Assembly (NCBI RefSeq): GCF_020382885.2
Contig: NC_058516.1
Span: 10,469,902 to 10,533,901 of the forward strand
DNA length: 64,000 bases
Direction of reading: 5' to 3'
DNA from: Scatophagus argus
Taxonomy: Eukaryota > Chordata > Actinopteri > Scatophagidae
The notes beneath the pieces are model-generated. The model ran no database searches, was not told where the DNA came from, and saw only the letters and a program-made list of their open reading frames with translations. The position numbers were made by a program, and so were the translations under genes. Below, in pieces: positions 53,201 to 64,000 of the stretch (within the stretch, counting starts at the first letter, position 1; each line of letters starts with the position of its first letter).

Positions 53201-55348
53201 GTACTGGCCTTTAATTTGCGGCACTGGCACCACTGAAATATGACATTTACAAAAAGACAGATCAATGCTTCACTTTCAAAATCAGCTCATTCTCGATTGA
53301 CAGAGCCGACAGACAAGAGTTCAAGAGAAAAGACATTTGAAACCACCTCCCCACTCAATATTTTTTATTTCCTGAGCATTTTTTTTTTCTGCTGAACACC
53401 AAGGTATGCAGAGATCAAGATTCCTGGTTGATCTTGTCTATCTCTTGTATCGAGATCAAAGAGAACTCACAATCTCTGCATACCTCAGTATTTACCTGCA
53501 CCCCCGAAGCTCTGCACCCGCTTCAGATGGGCTGAGCGCTAACTCTTCTAGCTTAGCAGCTACAACTTTATAAAAGGGTGTAAATAACGTCTTTTTAAAT
53601 TGGTCATGCCGGATGAACTGTCTTTTTCTTTTTTTCCCCTCGAAATGCTGCAAAGCTATTTTGCTGTCAAGGTCTAGAAACATTTTGTGGACTAAGAAGC
53701 TTCACCCTTCCTTTCCATTGGCGTGGGGTTGAGTAGATAATGATTACATTTTCATTTCAGAGTGAGCTAGTCCTTTAATGCATGTTCTGCTCTACCAGGT
53801 GAGTTAATTGAGTGTTTTGTTGGGAATTTGTCCTACAGAGCAGATGTAGAGGAAAAACAGTCTGTATTGTTGAAGAGGCTTATTGCACAGAGTAGGACCG
53901 GGAGTACCTTGAAGGTGGCGAAGGCGTCGGAGGCGATGTCGAAGGTGGACATCTCCACGTAGTTGAAGAAGCTGTGGAAATGGTCCGAATGAAGGACTAT
54001 CTTGGCGAGCGGCTCGTGGCGGATACACTCCCTCAGCATGATCCCGCAGTTCAACGCTACCTGGGGCGTCTCGTACCTTCAAACAAACACAGGGCGTTCG
54101 CGTAAACCAGTTTGGCAGCCGTTAAGACTGCGTTCGGTATTTTCTCTCAGCGCGTGTGTCTCACCCTTTCAGCAATATAAAGAGGACCTCTTGGTGGGAA
54201 CAGAAATATTCGACAGTGGGGCTCCTCGTCCCAATCTGCCTCCTCAGGATGTTGTTAAAGATCTGACACACGTCCTTCTTCCCCTGAACACACACACACA
54301 ATTAGACAATCATATGTTAAATGTGATGTGTTTTTCAATTTCATGTATTTCTGACATTCCTGTGTCTACTTTTAGTTACTGGATGTTGGGTGCTTTGCTG
54401 TTCTACAGCTCCAGCTCTCAGATCTGAAAAGTTTAAAGGACCATACATGTACCAATGTGATCTGCAAGCTTTAGCCTAATTAGAAATCCTGCAGGTTTAC
54501 TATTTTTGTTCTTTGATCCACATTTTTTCGACCTTTTTTTTGTGTGTTTTCCCCAAATTTTCACAGGACTCGAAATTCAACTGGGGAGAATTTACTAGAG
54601 CTGTTTAATCTATGGGGAAATAAAATGTAAAGATTTATGAAAACATCAGCAGCTGTGGGGTAAAAAAAAAAAAAATTCAAGATTTTTACTGAATTAGCTA
54701 AATTAGGCTAAATTAAATCGTCCGTCATTACCTCGAAGTCTATGACCTGCAGGTTTTCTACCAGTGCAATCAGCAGGCCACTGTTGTACAGCTCCTGGGC
54801 CAGCTGGGCCACAGTCTCGGTGTGAGGCTCCTTGTCGTTGCTCCCGTACAGAATCTCCTTCATGGACACCAAACACTTCGACACCTCCTCAGACGCCTGG
54901 AGAGCAGAGAGTTGAAGGAGATGGAAGTGGGTAAACATAGAGCAACACGCAAGCAGACATGGACCTACAACAAATATTATAGATTAAGAGAGAGTTAACC
55001 TGGTCAAATTAAATAAACTGAAAAATGTAAAAAAAAAATAAGAGGGGGAAATGGAGAAGCTGTGTGTGTGTGTGTGTGAATAAGAGAGAGCATAAGCTGT
55101 CTTGACAGCGAAGTGTCAGGAGATGACAGGGCCAGGCTGTTCCATGTACCAATTTCACAGAGGGCTGTCACCCTCGGGCCCCTGGACACCCAGGCATTTA
55201 TAGACACACACACACACACACACAGGAACACACTGTCCTCCTCAACCTTGTCTGTCTTCTTATCCTGTTTGACCAGGATAGCCAGGTTTTCCTTCAAGGT
55301 TCTGACGATGTCCGCTGGACTCTTGTGGGATTTACCAAACAGCGGCAT
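50235..55348 (-). CDS. cab39l: cab39l, calcium-binding protein 39-like (MO25-beta), complete (334 aa)
   Basis: Eight minus-strand exons join in frame: 55,348-55,247; 54,896-54,732; 54,283-54,165; 54,076-53,908; 52,937-52,878; 51,732-51,667; 50,996-50,853; 50,414-50,235 (TAG). The 334 aa compare with 337 in human CAB39L. The protein starts [34 protein letters not shown] identifies CAB39L rather than CAB39. Highly conserved blocks follow: [64 protein letters not shown] and [13 protein letters not shown]. Family knowledge: MO25 is a cytosolic helical-repeat scaffold that binds the C-terminal WEF motif of STRAD and locks LKB1 into its active form; it also activates STE20 kinases. No calcium-binding motif is visible, as for the family. 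A 5' UTR acceptor (TTTTTCAG) precedes the coding exon, so the transcription start lies further upstream. Confidence 0.97.
53402..53485. repeat. Perfect 14-bp inverted repeat enclosing a second palindromic core
   Basis: AGGTATGCAGAGAT at 53,402-53,415 is the exact reverse complement of ATCTCTGCATACCT at 53,472-53,485. Inside, AGATCAA (53,413-53,419) pairs with TTGATCT at about 53,429-53,435. It lies in a cab39l intron and may be a very short palindromic element. Confidence 0.8.
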
Positions 55349-55373
55349 GATGGACACACACTCGCCTTGGGGC
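55349..55373 (-). other. cab39l: cab39l 5' UTR part of the first coding exon
   Basis: Minus-strand acceptor TTTTTCAG ends at 55,374, so the exon begins at 55,373, 25 bases before the ATG. An upstream non-coding exon and promoter must exist but were not identified; a (CA)n array lies directly beyond the acceptor. Confidence 0.6.
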
Positions 55374-55496
55374 CTGAAAAACACATCAACACATACACAC
55401 ACACACACACACAAAAGAGCAGTCAATGAAAAGCTGAATGCAACAGCAGCTCTTGTGCAGGACTTATTTTTATCCTATTTTTATGAGGATGCTATA

Positions 55497-56735
55497 CAGT
55501 GCATCCGGAAAGTATTCACTGTGTTTCACTTTTTATGTTACAGCCTCATTCCAAAATGGATTAAATTCATTTTTTTCCCCTCAAAATTCTACACAAAATA
55601 CCTCATAATGACAAAGTGAAACAAGGTTGCTCGAATTTTTTGCAAATTTATTAAAAATAAAAAAAAACATACACTTATTTATTTACGCTTATGTACATAA
55701 GTATTCACACCCTGTGATCAGTACTTTGTTCCATTCAATTCAGTTTATTTATATGGCGCCAATTCACAACAAAAGTTATCTCATGACACTTTCCAATTAG
55801 AGCAGGTCCAGACCAAACTCTTTAATTAAACTGTAATATAGAGAACCCAACTTTCCCCCATGTTGAAGCCTCTTTGGCAGCAATTACAGCCTTAAGTCTT
55901 TTTGAGTGTGATCCTATAAACTTGGCACACTTATTTTTGGGCAGTTTCTCCCACTCTTCAATGCAGAACCTCTCCAGCTCCATCAGGCTGGATGGGGATT
56001 GTCAGTGCATAGTCATTTTCAGATCAAGTCTGGGCTTTCATATGTCTTTTTCTGAGTAGTGGCTTCCTTCTGGCCACTCCACCATACAGGCCTGATTGGT
56101 GGAGTGCTGCATGAAGGTTCTCCCCTCTCCACAGAGCAATGCTGGAGCTCTGTCAGAGTGACCACTGAGTTCTTGGTCACCTCCCTGACTAAGGCCCTTC
56201 CACCCTGATCAGCTCTAGGAAGAGACCTGGTGCTTCCAAGTCTCTTCCTCTTATGGATTATGGAGGCCACTGCGCTCTTTGGGACCTTTAATGCAGCAGA
56301 AATCTTTCTGTACCCTTCCCCAGATCTGTGCCTCGACACAATCCTGTCTCAGAGGTCTACAGACATTGACTTTGACTTCATAGCTTGGTTTGTGCTCTGA
56401 CACGCGCTGAAAACTGTGAGGGCTTATATAGACTGGTGTGTGCCTTTCCAAATCATGCCCAATCAACTGAACCTACCACAGGTGCACTCAGCTCAAGCTG
56501 TAGAAACCTCTGAAGGATGATCAGTGGAAACAGGATGCACCTGAGCTCAATTTGGCAGGACAAAGGGTGTGAATACTTCTGTACATGTTACATTTTTGTT
56601 TTTCATTTTTAGTAAATTTGCAAAAAAAAAAAAAAATAAGCAAACTTGTTCCACTTTGTCATGAGGTATTTTGTGTAGAATTTTGAGGGGAAAAAATGAA
56701 TTTAATCCATTTTGGAATGAGACTGTAACATAACA
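55497..56735 (-). mobile_element. Decayed Tc1-like transposon with part of its transposase gene
   Basis: The left end (from 55,497) reads CAGTGCATCCGGAAAGTATT. The block CCAAAATGGATTAAATTCAT with the following 60 bases returns inverted at 56,640-56,730, so the element has long terminal inverted repeats. The transposase gene runs on the minus strand from the ATG at 56,381. Codon 11 is TGA, probably from CGA by CpG decay. Further on the helix-turn-helix region is readable (SGEGYRKISAALKVPKSAVA). The C-terminal part is recognisable on the minus strand of 55,860-55,990, and the catalytic middle is deleted near 56,010. Another repeat is inserted at 55,735-55,865. The element is dead. Confidence 0.88.
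55735..55865. repeat. Dispersed repeat ('attcagtttatttatatggcgccaattcacaac') nested in the Tc1 copy
   Basis: The block starts TTCAATTCAGTTTATTTATA, continues GGCGCCAATTCACAAC and runs to AGAGAACCCAAC. I recall this pattern as an abundant fish interspersed repeat. It interrupts the Tc1-derived sequence between the left terminal repeat and the transposase C-terminus. Confidence 0.6.
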
Positions 56736-56737
56736 AA

Positions 56738-56960
56738 ATAAGATAAGATGAAAAATTTATTGATCCCGCAGTGGGGAAATTCACTTGTTGTGGCAGCTCA
56801 CAAGGACAGAAGAGGAGTGCAAAAAGCAAAGAGTGTGCAAAAACAGTTACAAAAGAATGTAGAGGTAAAATAAATTAACAATTTACAAGGTAAGTAAAAA
56901 CAGTACACCATCAGGGCACCATGTCTGATTTCAGTGCAAAGCCTGGAGTAAAATCAGTAC
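56738..56960. repeat. Dispersed repeat ('agataagatgaaaaatttattgatcccgcagtggggaaattc')
   Basis: Contains TTTATTGATCCCGCAGTGGG followed by GAAATTCACTTGTTG and a purine-rich tail with GTGCAAAAAGCAAAGAG. I recall this as a common fish repeat, possibly the 3' end of a retroelement. It directly abuts the Tc1 remnant. Confidence 0.6.
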
Positions 56961-57614
56961 TGAGCCTCATGCTGCAGTTTCAGGACAGGGTTATTATATA
57001 ACTTGTCAATATCATGAGGAGTTCTGATCAGATTCAACGCACAGGAGGAATTTCTATCGGCCAACTCACTTGTTGTAAATGAGCAGTAATTGACCAATCA
57101 TAAGGAATTCCTGGAATGGATGTATTTTTAAACTTGTGCTCCTTCTTCATCCAAGCTGGTCTGCAACTCAACAAAAGGCTGCGTTTGTGTGTCTGCGTTT
57201 GTCTGTCTGTGTGCGCTAGGATTCCTCTGGTGCCTCACATTCCAACGTCATCTCCAGTCTGCACGAGCGACAGCTGCAGCCCCTTTGACACCGCACTCCT
57301 CAAAGTCAAATACATTCGATTTGTCACATAACACCAGAAACAACGATGGACTGGAATTAACTGTTAATTAATTTTTCACCCATTTCAATTTCTGAGGTAA
57401 AAAAAACCCTGCGTGCATATACTTCAATCCATGTCTTAAGCTTAGTTTAAATAGTTCTTCTTCTATAGTTTTTAGAGAAAGTGAGGACTGCTACACCTCT
57501 GTCAAGTTATGGTACGGTTGCCTTAGATACTGTCTTGAATGTACATGATCCACAAAATACGATTTTGCTTTATTTTACAATAGGTGTCAAATGGTGGTGT
57601 AAGAATGTTTAAAA

Positions 57615-57770
57615 AAAAGCAGCGGAAGAAGTAGTCATATCCTTTAATTAATTAAAAGTACCAATAGAGGAATGTAAAAATACTCTGTTACAAGTAAAAG
57701 TCCTGCATGAGAAGTCCTACATAAGTGTAGTAGCAACAGAATGTAAAGTCAAAAAAAGTATGTGGTTAAT
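57615..57770. mobile_element. 'tactcaagtaaaagt' element, partial copy 3
   Basis: Contains GCGGAAGAAGTAGTCATATC, ATACTCTGTTACAAGTAAAA and GTCCTGCATGAGAAGTCCTA, matching one half of the element seen at 14,589-15,080 and 46,900-47,250. Confidence 0.65.
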
Positions 57771-60700
57771 TTGGTCAAGTCCATGACAGAGTGTGTGAGC
57801 AACAGTAGTCTTCACACTCCAGGCCAGGTCAGGAACAGGCAGAGAACTTGTGACTGCTAATCCTCATCTGGGAATGTAAAAGGGCATTACGCCCTTCGCC
57901 TCCTCCCTCAACTCCAACTCCCGACCTTGATTCCTCTCGGTCCACCTTCCATCCACTCTCCATCTTTGTTTACTTCTGTCCAGCTCAACCTCATTTCCAT
58001 TTCTAGCTCCCAGCTCTTCCCGGTGCTAGCGTCTAAATTCACCAGACCCCTTGGTAATGCTTGATCCACTCCAGACCTACCTGAGTTTGGAATAAATGAT
58101 GCTACACCTTTGTTGTCTTTATTCTAACAAGGTTAAAGGCATTCCACTTCCTCTAACACTACTAGGGTTAAGTGGTTGCTTCCCTGTTAGTGCCCATGAA
58201 ACAAACTGTTGCATGTCCATCACAAGACTAGAATACATGAGAACTTCAAGCTTAAATCCATACTTTTGCTTCCAGAAGAGTCAGATAGTGAGGAACAACC
58301 CCTGAACATGACTAAGTAAGAATGAAACTTTAAAATATAAATATAAAATATAATATTAATACAAATATGATAAATTTCAACATTAGCAAGGTAACATGCT
58401 TAGCATTTAGCTCTAAAAACCACTGTGCCTCACAGAGCTGCTAGCATTGCAGTAGACTCTTAAGCCCAAGATGTTCTAATGTAGGAAGAATTCCCACTCT
58501 CTTAAACTTCCGGTTAGGTAGTCCAGAATGAACAGAGGCTTATGTAGCTGTAGCCCCAAATTTTCTGCCAATTTTCAAATGTTTTCATATAAATACCATA
58601 ACACCGGCCAATCAGCATACATTAGCAGAATTCTAGCGCTTTATGGGCAAAACCGTCTGCCCTGTAAGAAAAACAAACGGGCTTTAGTATTTTTTTATTT
58701 TCAATTCTGATAAAAATTTGTCCATTTCTGTCCAGAAGTAGGTGTAATTAATCATTTTAGCCACAGCTCCATTCACTCCTGGTTATCGAGGACTACCTCG
58801 CGAGTGCCCTCAAGGCAAATTGAAGCCAACTTCTGGTATAATGTGTTTTATTAGGGAGTAGGTAGACTGTCAGTTGAAGAGCTGTGTCTTAAGCCTTAAC
58901 AAAAAGCCTGTGTAATAATGTTTGTTGGGGTCAAAAATATTAAATACTCTTAATCTTGCACACAACCTGAATTCTCCTTTGAGCTTTTCAAGTCTACTGT
59001 GTCCATACTCATCATTAGCTTAAGGGGGGCTAAATCTGTTTCCTCTGCCTGACATAGGAAGCACCTGAAGCCACAACAACGGTGAAGTAAGAACTGTAAA
59101 AGTAGAGAGCCGAAGGTGTGAGCAGAGGATAGCAGGAACCTGCTGATTCCTCCAGACAATACTAAAACAAAGACTGGATACTTTTAATTTATTAGAAAAA
59201 TCTAATTATATGACATGAAACCCCACATGCTGCCCAAATATTACCAACATGATTTATTATCACCTCAGAATATTTGAGTAGAAAAGGAAAGCCGGTGTAA
59301 ATTAAACTGCACTTTCATTGAATGACAGCCAATGAATGCGTGTAAAAACGTTTATGTGTAAAAATACACGAGAGGGTTCTTCAATGCCCACAATAACAAG
59401 AAACGAGCTCGAATAGGAATCACAAGGTTTCCACCTGACAAAGGCAAAAACCTCAGCTGAGTGGATTCCTTTTCCCTCAGTACTGACTCGCAGGCACAAA
59501 GAAGCGATTTTAACGATAACGCCCTCACCTCTGATGGGAAAAAACAAAACAAAACAAAAACGCTGGATCACATTTTTTGGGTGTATGTTATGGCGATGTG
59601 TTGTGATGCTTTTATTCTGACAGAGCCAATTGTGTCAGAGGGTAGACTGCTGAATCACTTTAACAAATGAAATCACAAACATTTCAGTCACACACCATCA
59701 GAAGGTCAACCAGACGTAACTTTAAGGAACCGACACACTGCATTTTTACTTATTAATGTGACTACATGTTTCTCCAAATATCTTCGCAGGTGGTTCACGT
59801 GATCATAATTCGACCTGTTAAATTAAAATCAAGATGTAAAGCAGGCGTAAAGCACGCAGTTGAGGTTTGTGACTTCTCGCTGTTTGGAAAAGCGACTGGA
59901 AAAAAAAAAATCGAAAAATACAATAAGGCTGCTTCTGTTTCACTTTATCATCATCTTACGTCATGCCTACACAACTGCAGTCCAGTCAATATTTATCAAA
60001 GGATAAGCAGGCAATGAGGAAGTAGTTATCAAAACAGCAGAGCCGCATTGCACAACATTTCCTGCTCTTTAATCCAATCATCTCGTACCGTGTCAGATAA
60101 TGAGTCTAATATTTCCACACGGGCCTTGCTGCTGCAGCGAAATGTTTCTGATTATTACTAAAAGGGTCCATTTTAATCATCTAATAACTCTCCTTTCACG
60201 GAAGGCTTAAGCTGTAGGTGACTGCGAAGCCTTCATTTTCACTTGTAGCCTACTTAAGACTGACTAAACGTTATGTAATGGAATTAATCTGGTGCCCGCT
60301 GGGCTTGAACGCACATAGCCAGCTGCTCTGTTTAAGTGTAATCTAACATTTAACAGCTTCAGGTTGCTCCAAATATAATTTTTTTTTCCTTTTTATTTAA
60401 TCCATCACTCACACCATATATCATATGAGTCTGCACAGATGTGGATCTAAACGGAGACCTGACTGGTGCGCCAAGGCTAATTCGACTTTCTCTTTGCTGT
60501 GACGACCTTCATGTATTATTGCCGCACTCTTTCCTCGCTATTTTTAATTTTTCAGAATGAATGATGATTTTGACACTTTAGGAAAACCATTCCAAAACTG
60601 AGTGTTGTGGGGTTTTTTTTTCCTTTCTGTCCAACTGTAACAAAACACAAACACTTGGATTATCATCACATGAGGCAAAGAAAAGCAGCAAATTAGGTAA

Positions 60701-63700
60701 TGATTGACATTTTTGCTCAACAACTGCTTATTCTGTGACTGCCTGATTGATTAATAGCTCCTCCATATTTATGATTCCATAAAGATGTGTCTTGTCTTGT
60801 CTTGTGAGACACAGCCATCAAAATATATTAACAGTCTGATTATGACGGAACCAAACAGATGCAGGACAGTCACCTTTTCATCTGCTGCTTTGAAGCGTTC
60901 ACAGTTCTTCCAGATTATCTACGAGCGCGACCTTTGCCGTGACATATGGGTTTAATGTGAAAGCAGACATCTAAAAGAAAATACCATCCATCCATCCATC
61001 CATCTGAGCACCTTTACCAGACCTGTACTGAACAGTCTCAGTGCATTCTGAATAATTCAAGCCTTCATACACAGCATGCATTAAGGCTGCTTCACTGACT
61101 GTAAAGTTTGTTATTACGTGCTCCTGAACTTCCCTCTTTTTTTCCTTTTTTTGTGCACTACTTTAAAGCACATATTCTTTTTATTATTATTTTTTTTTTT
61201 TTGCGTCTTATCACTTCAGGTCAGGTCCAATGCCCTCATTAAACAGCACAGCTGCCTTCAGCAGCATCAGATTGCAGTAAGGTGCACAGCCAGAAGTAGT
61301 TACGCTAAGAGTGGGCGGCCCTGATGACTAATCAAAGATTTTCCAACTTGGCAAGATAGGGAGACGTCACACCTGTGCGTCATTCTGACTGCAGCGGTCA
61401 ATACAATGTTGGGCATTTCATGGCTCGTTTCGAACAACCGGATTTTACATTCTTCAGTGGAAAATAAACAAAACAACAACTGAACTCAGAATCTTTAACC
61501 TCTGCAACGCAGCTGCCAAAAAGCATCTGGAACAGAAAATTATAGGATGCTTGCTCTCCACACCATGACTCAGGCAATCAATACAATGCAATCTGCACCA
61601 GACAGCATGAATTAATCATCATGTTTGGATTCAAAATGTAAATATCAAACGGCTTATTCATAATCTGATAACTTTTGTTCCTGTGCCCTCCTGTGAAGCC
61701 TTTTAAAGCGCCAAGGAACGCTCGCAAATCTATTTCATTAAGTCCCCATGCCGTCCAAAAACGTGATAAGTGTGCCGCCTTTGGGAACAAAAGAAAGGTG
61801 GCTGCTGCCTATAATTTCACGGCATTTCTTTCCTGACTGTCTGAAATGCAGAGGCAGCCCGTCGTGATGTAGCATAACGCATACAACTGGAATTTAAGCA
61901 CGTGAGGAGGAGCAAGGAGGATATTCAACCCCCCCCCCCCTTAAACACAACAGAAATCATGACTGTTTGTATAAGCTGAGAGATGGAGTAACTGAGCCTT
62001 TTCAATTAAATGATGCTGAATAAAATGAAATAAAAATGAAATTGATGCCTGTTGACAAAGCACAGCAGGATTTAAATCTTACTCGAAAAACAGCGCATCA
62101 CGAAGCTGGGACACTTCGAGCACTCCTTAAATCAAAGTCGCAGATTGTGGCGACTTTCTCAGAGTCTTGGATCTCGGTAATCAAATTCAAAACCTTTCAG
62201 GGCTTTTAAAGTCCTGAAGAAAAAAAAAAAAACACCCTGGTTTGCACCAAAGTCTATCTTGAAAAAGTAATTCCCTTTGTTGCTCTTCCTTGCACTTCAG
62301 AGCCAGCTTCCCGGAGAGAAAAATGAGGATCTAAGCGTCTGATCACAGCACATCTCTACAAAGGGGCCTTCATGAGGAGATCTTCCTCTCCGTGGCAACG
62401 CGAGAAAAACGCTCCCTGAAAGGACAAACATCAGGTCCGGTTCTGAGATTGATAACGATGTGAGAAATTGCCAATTTTTAACTTTAAATGGAAGACTAAT
62501 GCAGGCATCAGGAGCAACCCTGATGCCTGCATGTAACTGATGCACTTCAGTGAAGCATACAGAAAACCTCCATAACAGTAAAGATTCAGTTACGGCTCTG
62601 TGCTATTGGCTGTGACAGAGCAGCCATGTCCAACTGATATTTGATAAGCAGTATCAGAAGAAGATAATCAGTGGGATTAAAAAATAACAATAAAAAAAAG
62701 GTCTCTGTCGTTACTAATTCTGTGATATCACTTTTGTGTGTCAGGGGCTTAAGCATTTGACTGGTAGAGCTGGGGGGTGGCGGGGTGGCGCACAGCCTTC
62801 GAAGTCAAGCTCAGGGCAAGACTTGCTTCAAAAAGACAGACTAATAGTTTATGATCTCACACTAAAAATGACAGTGAGAAGTTTGTATGTCACAAAATGG
62901 CAGTTGTAAAACTTTTGGTCAAGTTACAGATAAAAAGTCCATCTATTGTACATTATACCTGTTTATTACTACTGAAAGCCTTGATCATGCGCTTCAACAG
63001 CAAGCTAACAAACCTGGACTAACACATACAGTCGCTTCATCGGGCGAGTTCGAGGGCTTCTGTAGTTCTGTGCAGGGTCAATAAGGGTTAATATTCTGAA
63101 CCAGTGACAGACAGGCCTGTCCTACCAGGTATATGAGAGCCTACTGTATCTGGCTCTGCTCTGTCTATATGTCAAGTAAAGGGATTCAGAGGAACACCGG
63201 ATGTTAGGTAGGTTTGCTTTCAAATTAAAAGCAGAGCAGAGTCCGAATTATTTAAACACTGACGAGGCAACATGACAAAACCCAAAGATTTTCAGTTCAT
63301 CATCACAGAAGGCTCAGAAGACAACAACGCATCGCGACTTTACATAGACAAAAAAAAACGCATTTCATTTCGGAATCCATTTTTTTCAACACTGACACAC
63401 GCTAATGCAATAATGATAAAGACGTGAATTATTAACAAATTCTCAAACAGTGTAAAATAAATCTACATAATATCAACCATGGCGCCTGGAACATGTCAAT
63501 GGAATTACAAGTATTAACCAGCGTCACACAAATGGAAACAATAGCTGTAAGATATTACTCTGTAGAGCTGTTACACCATACAGCAAATCAACAATGACAA
63601 CACGACTGATCAATAATATTGCTCACTCTGACAGTTGTTTTCCAATTCATCAATTACTTGATCTATAAATTGTGAGAAATGAATTTTTTATACATCCATC

Positions 63701-64000
63701 TAATCAAAATTCAAATATATATCAATTTGAACTCATAGGTTATAATGCAGACCCAAATTATTACATTTGAGAAGGTGGAACCAGATCATATTTGATTGAT
63801 ATCTGTCATAATTGTTAGATGGGTTTTATTTCGAAATATTTCACCGGAAGCTACATTGTTTTTATTCTTGCTCGCATGACGCTGGTCGTCTAAAGTAACA
63901 CAGCGAGGAGGAAAAAAACAAAAACAAAAAAAAAAAACACACACTCCATTTGGACTGCTGAAGAACTAAATATCATGTGAACGACAGTGTGCGCAGATAT
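57771..64000. other. Gene-poor region beyond cab39l
   Basis: No coding exon could be supported on either strand. A (CATC)n run lies at about 60,985-61,004, a poly-C run at 61,930-61,942 and a perfect hairpin at 62,499-62,532. The sequence from about 59,900 to 62,100 is low in recognisable repeats and could hold conserved non-coding elements, but that cannot be shown without alignment. A CT-rich stretch lies at 57,895-58,035. The remainder is AT-rich and shows nothing specific. Confidence 0.55.
62499..62532. repeat. Perfect 14-bp inverted repeat with a 6-base loop
   Basis: ATGCAGGCATCAGG is followed by AGCAAC and then its exact reverse complement CCTGATGCCTGCAT. It is not inside any recognised transposon. 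Confidence 0.92.

Noticed and set aside
55113..55619. 168-codon plus-strand frame
   Set aside because: It is antisense to the first coding exon of cab39l and continues into a CA array and a Tc1 terminal repeat.

Overview
The window is vertebrate genomic DNA, almost certainly from a ray-finned (teleost) fish. Genes are split into many short exons with GT/AG boundaries. Introns and spacers are AT-rich and full of (CA)n microsatellites. Dispersed elements of types I recall from fish genomes recur: Tc1-like transposon remnants, the 'tactcaagtaaaagt' element, and the 'tttattgatccc...gtgggg' repeat. There is no bacterial, viral or CRISPR content.

Layout. (1) 1-24,950, minus strand: the 5' part of fgf14, an intracellular FGF-homologous factor. 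Both classical alternative first exons are present. Exon 1B (23,952-23,652) ends in a consensus donor, and exon 1A (144-1) is cut by the window edge. The 23.5 kb between them is repeat-rich intron and promoter sequence with no other gene I can support. (2) 28,010-30,660, minus strand: a small multi-exon gene whose C-terminus resembles the SAMD3-like family common in fish. One exon carries two compensating frameshifts, so it is a pseudogene or a local sequence error. (3) 32,230-40,560, plus strand: rcbtb1, complete at 531 aa, with a possible alternative upstream start that would add a proline-rich N-terminus. (4) 40,740-46,870, plus strand: cdadc1, complete at 522 aa in 11 coding exons. (5) 55,373-47,630, minus strand: cab39l (MO25-beta), complete at 334 aa in 8 coding exons and convergent with cdadc1. 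(6) 55,490-64,000: an intergenic region with a decayed Tc1 copy, other dispersed repeats and possible conserved non-coding DNA, but no recognisable gene.

Functionally the genes are independent: a sodium-channel modulator (fgf14), an RCC1/BTB ubiquitin-ligase adaptor (rcbtb1), a deoxycytidine-nucleotide deaminase (cdadc1) and the scaffold of the LKB1-STRAD kinase complex (cab39l). In human, RCBTB1, CDADC1 and CAB39L lie together at 13q14 while FGF14 is at 13q33, so this is a partly conserved, partly rearranged block. I found no previously undescribed multi-gene system. The best leads are the predicted alternative N-termini of rcbtb1, cdadc1 and fgf14, the broken SAMD3-like gene, and several perfect or interlocked inverted repeats.
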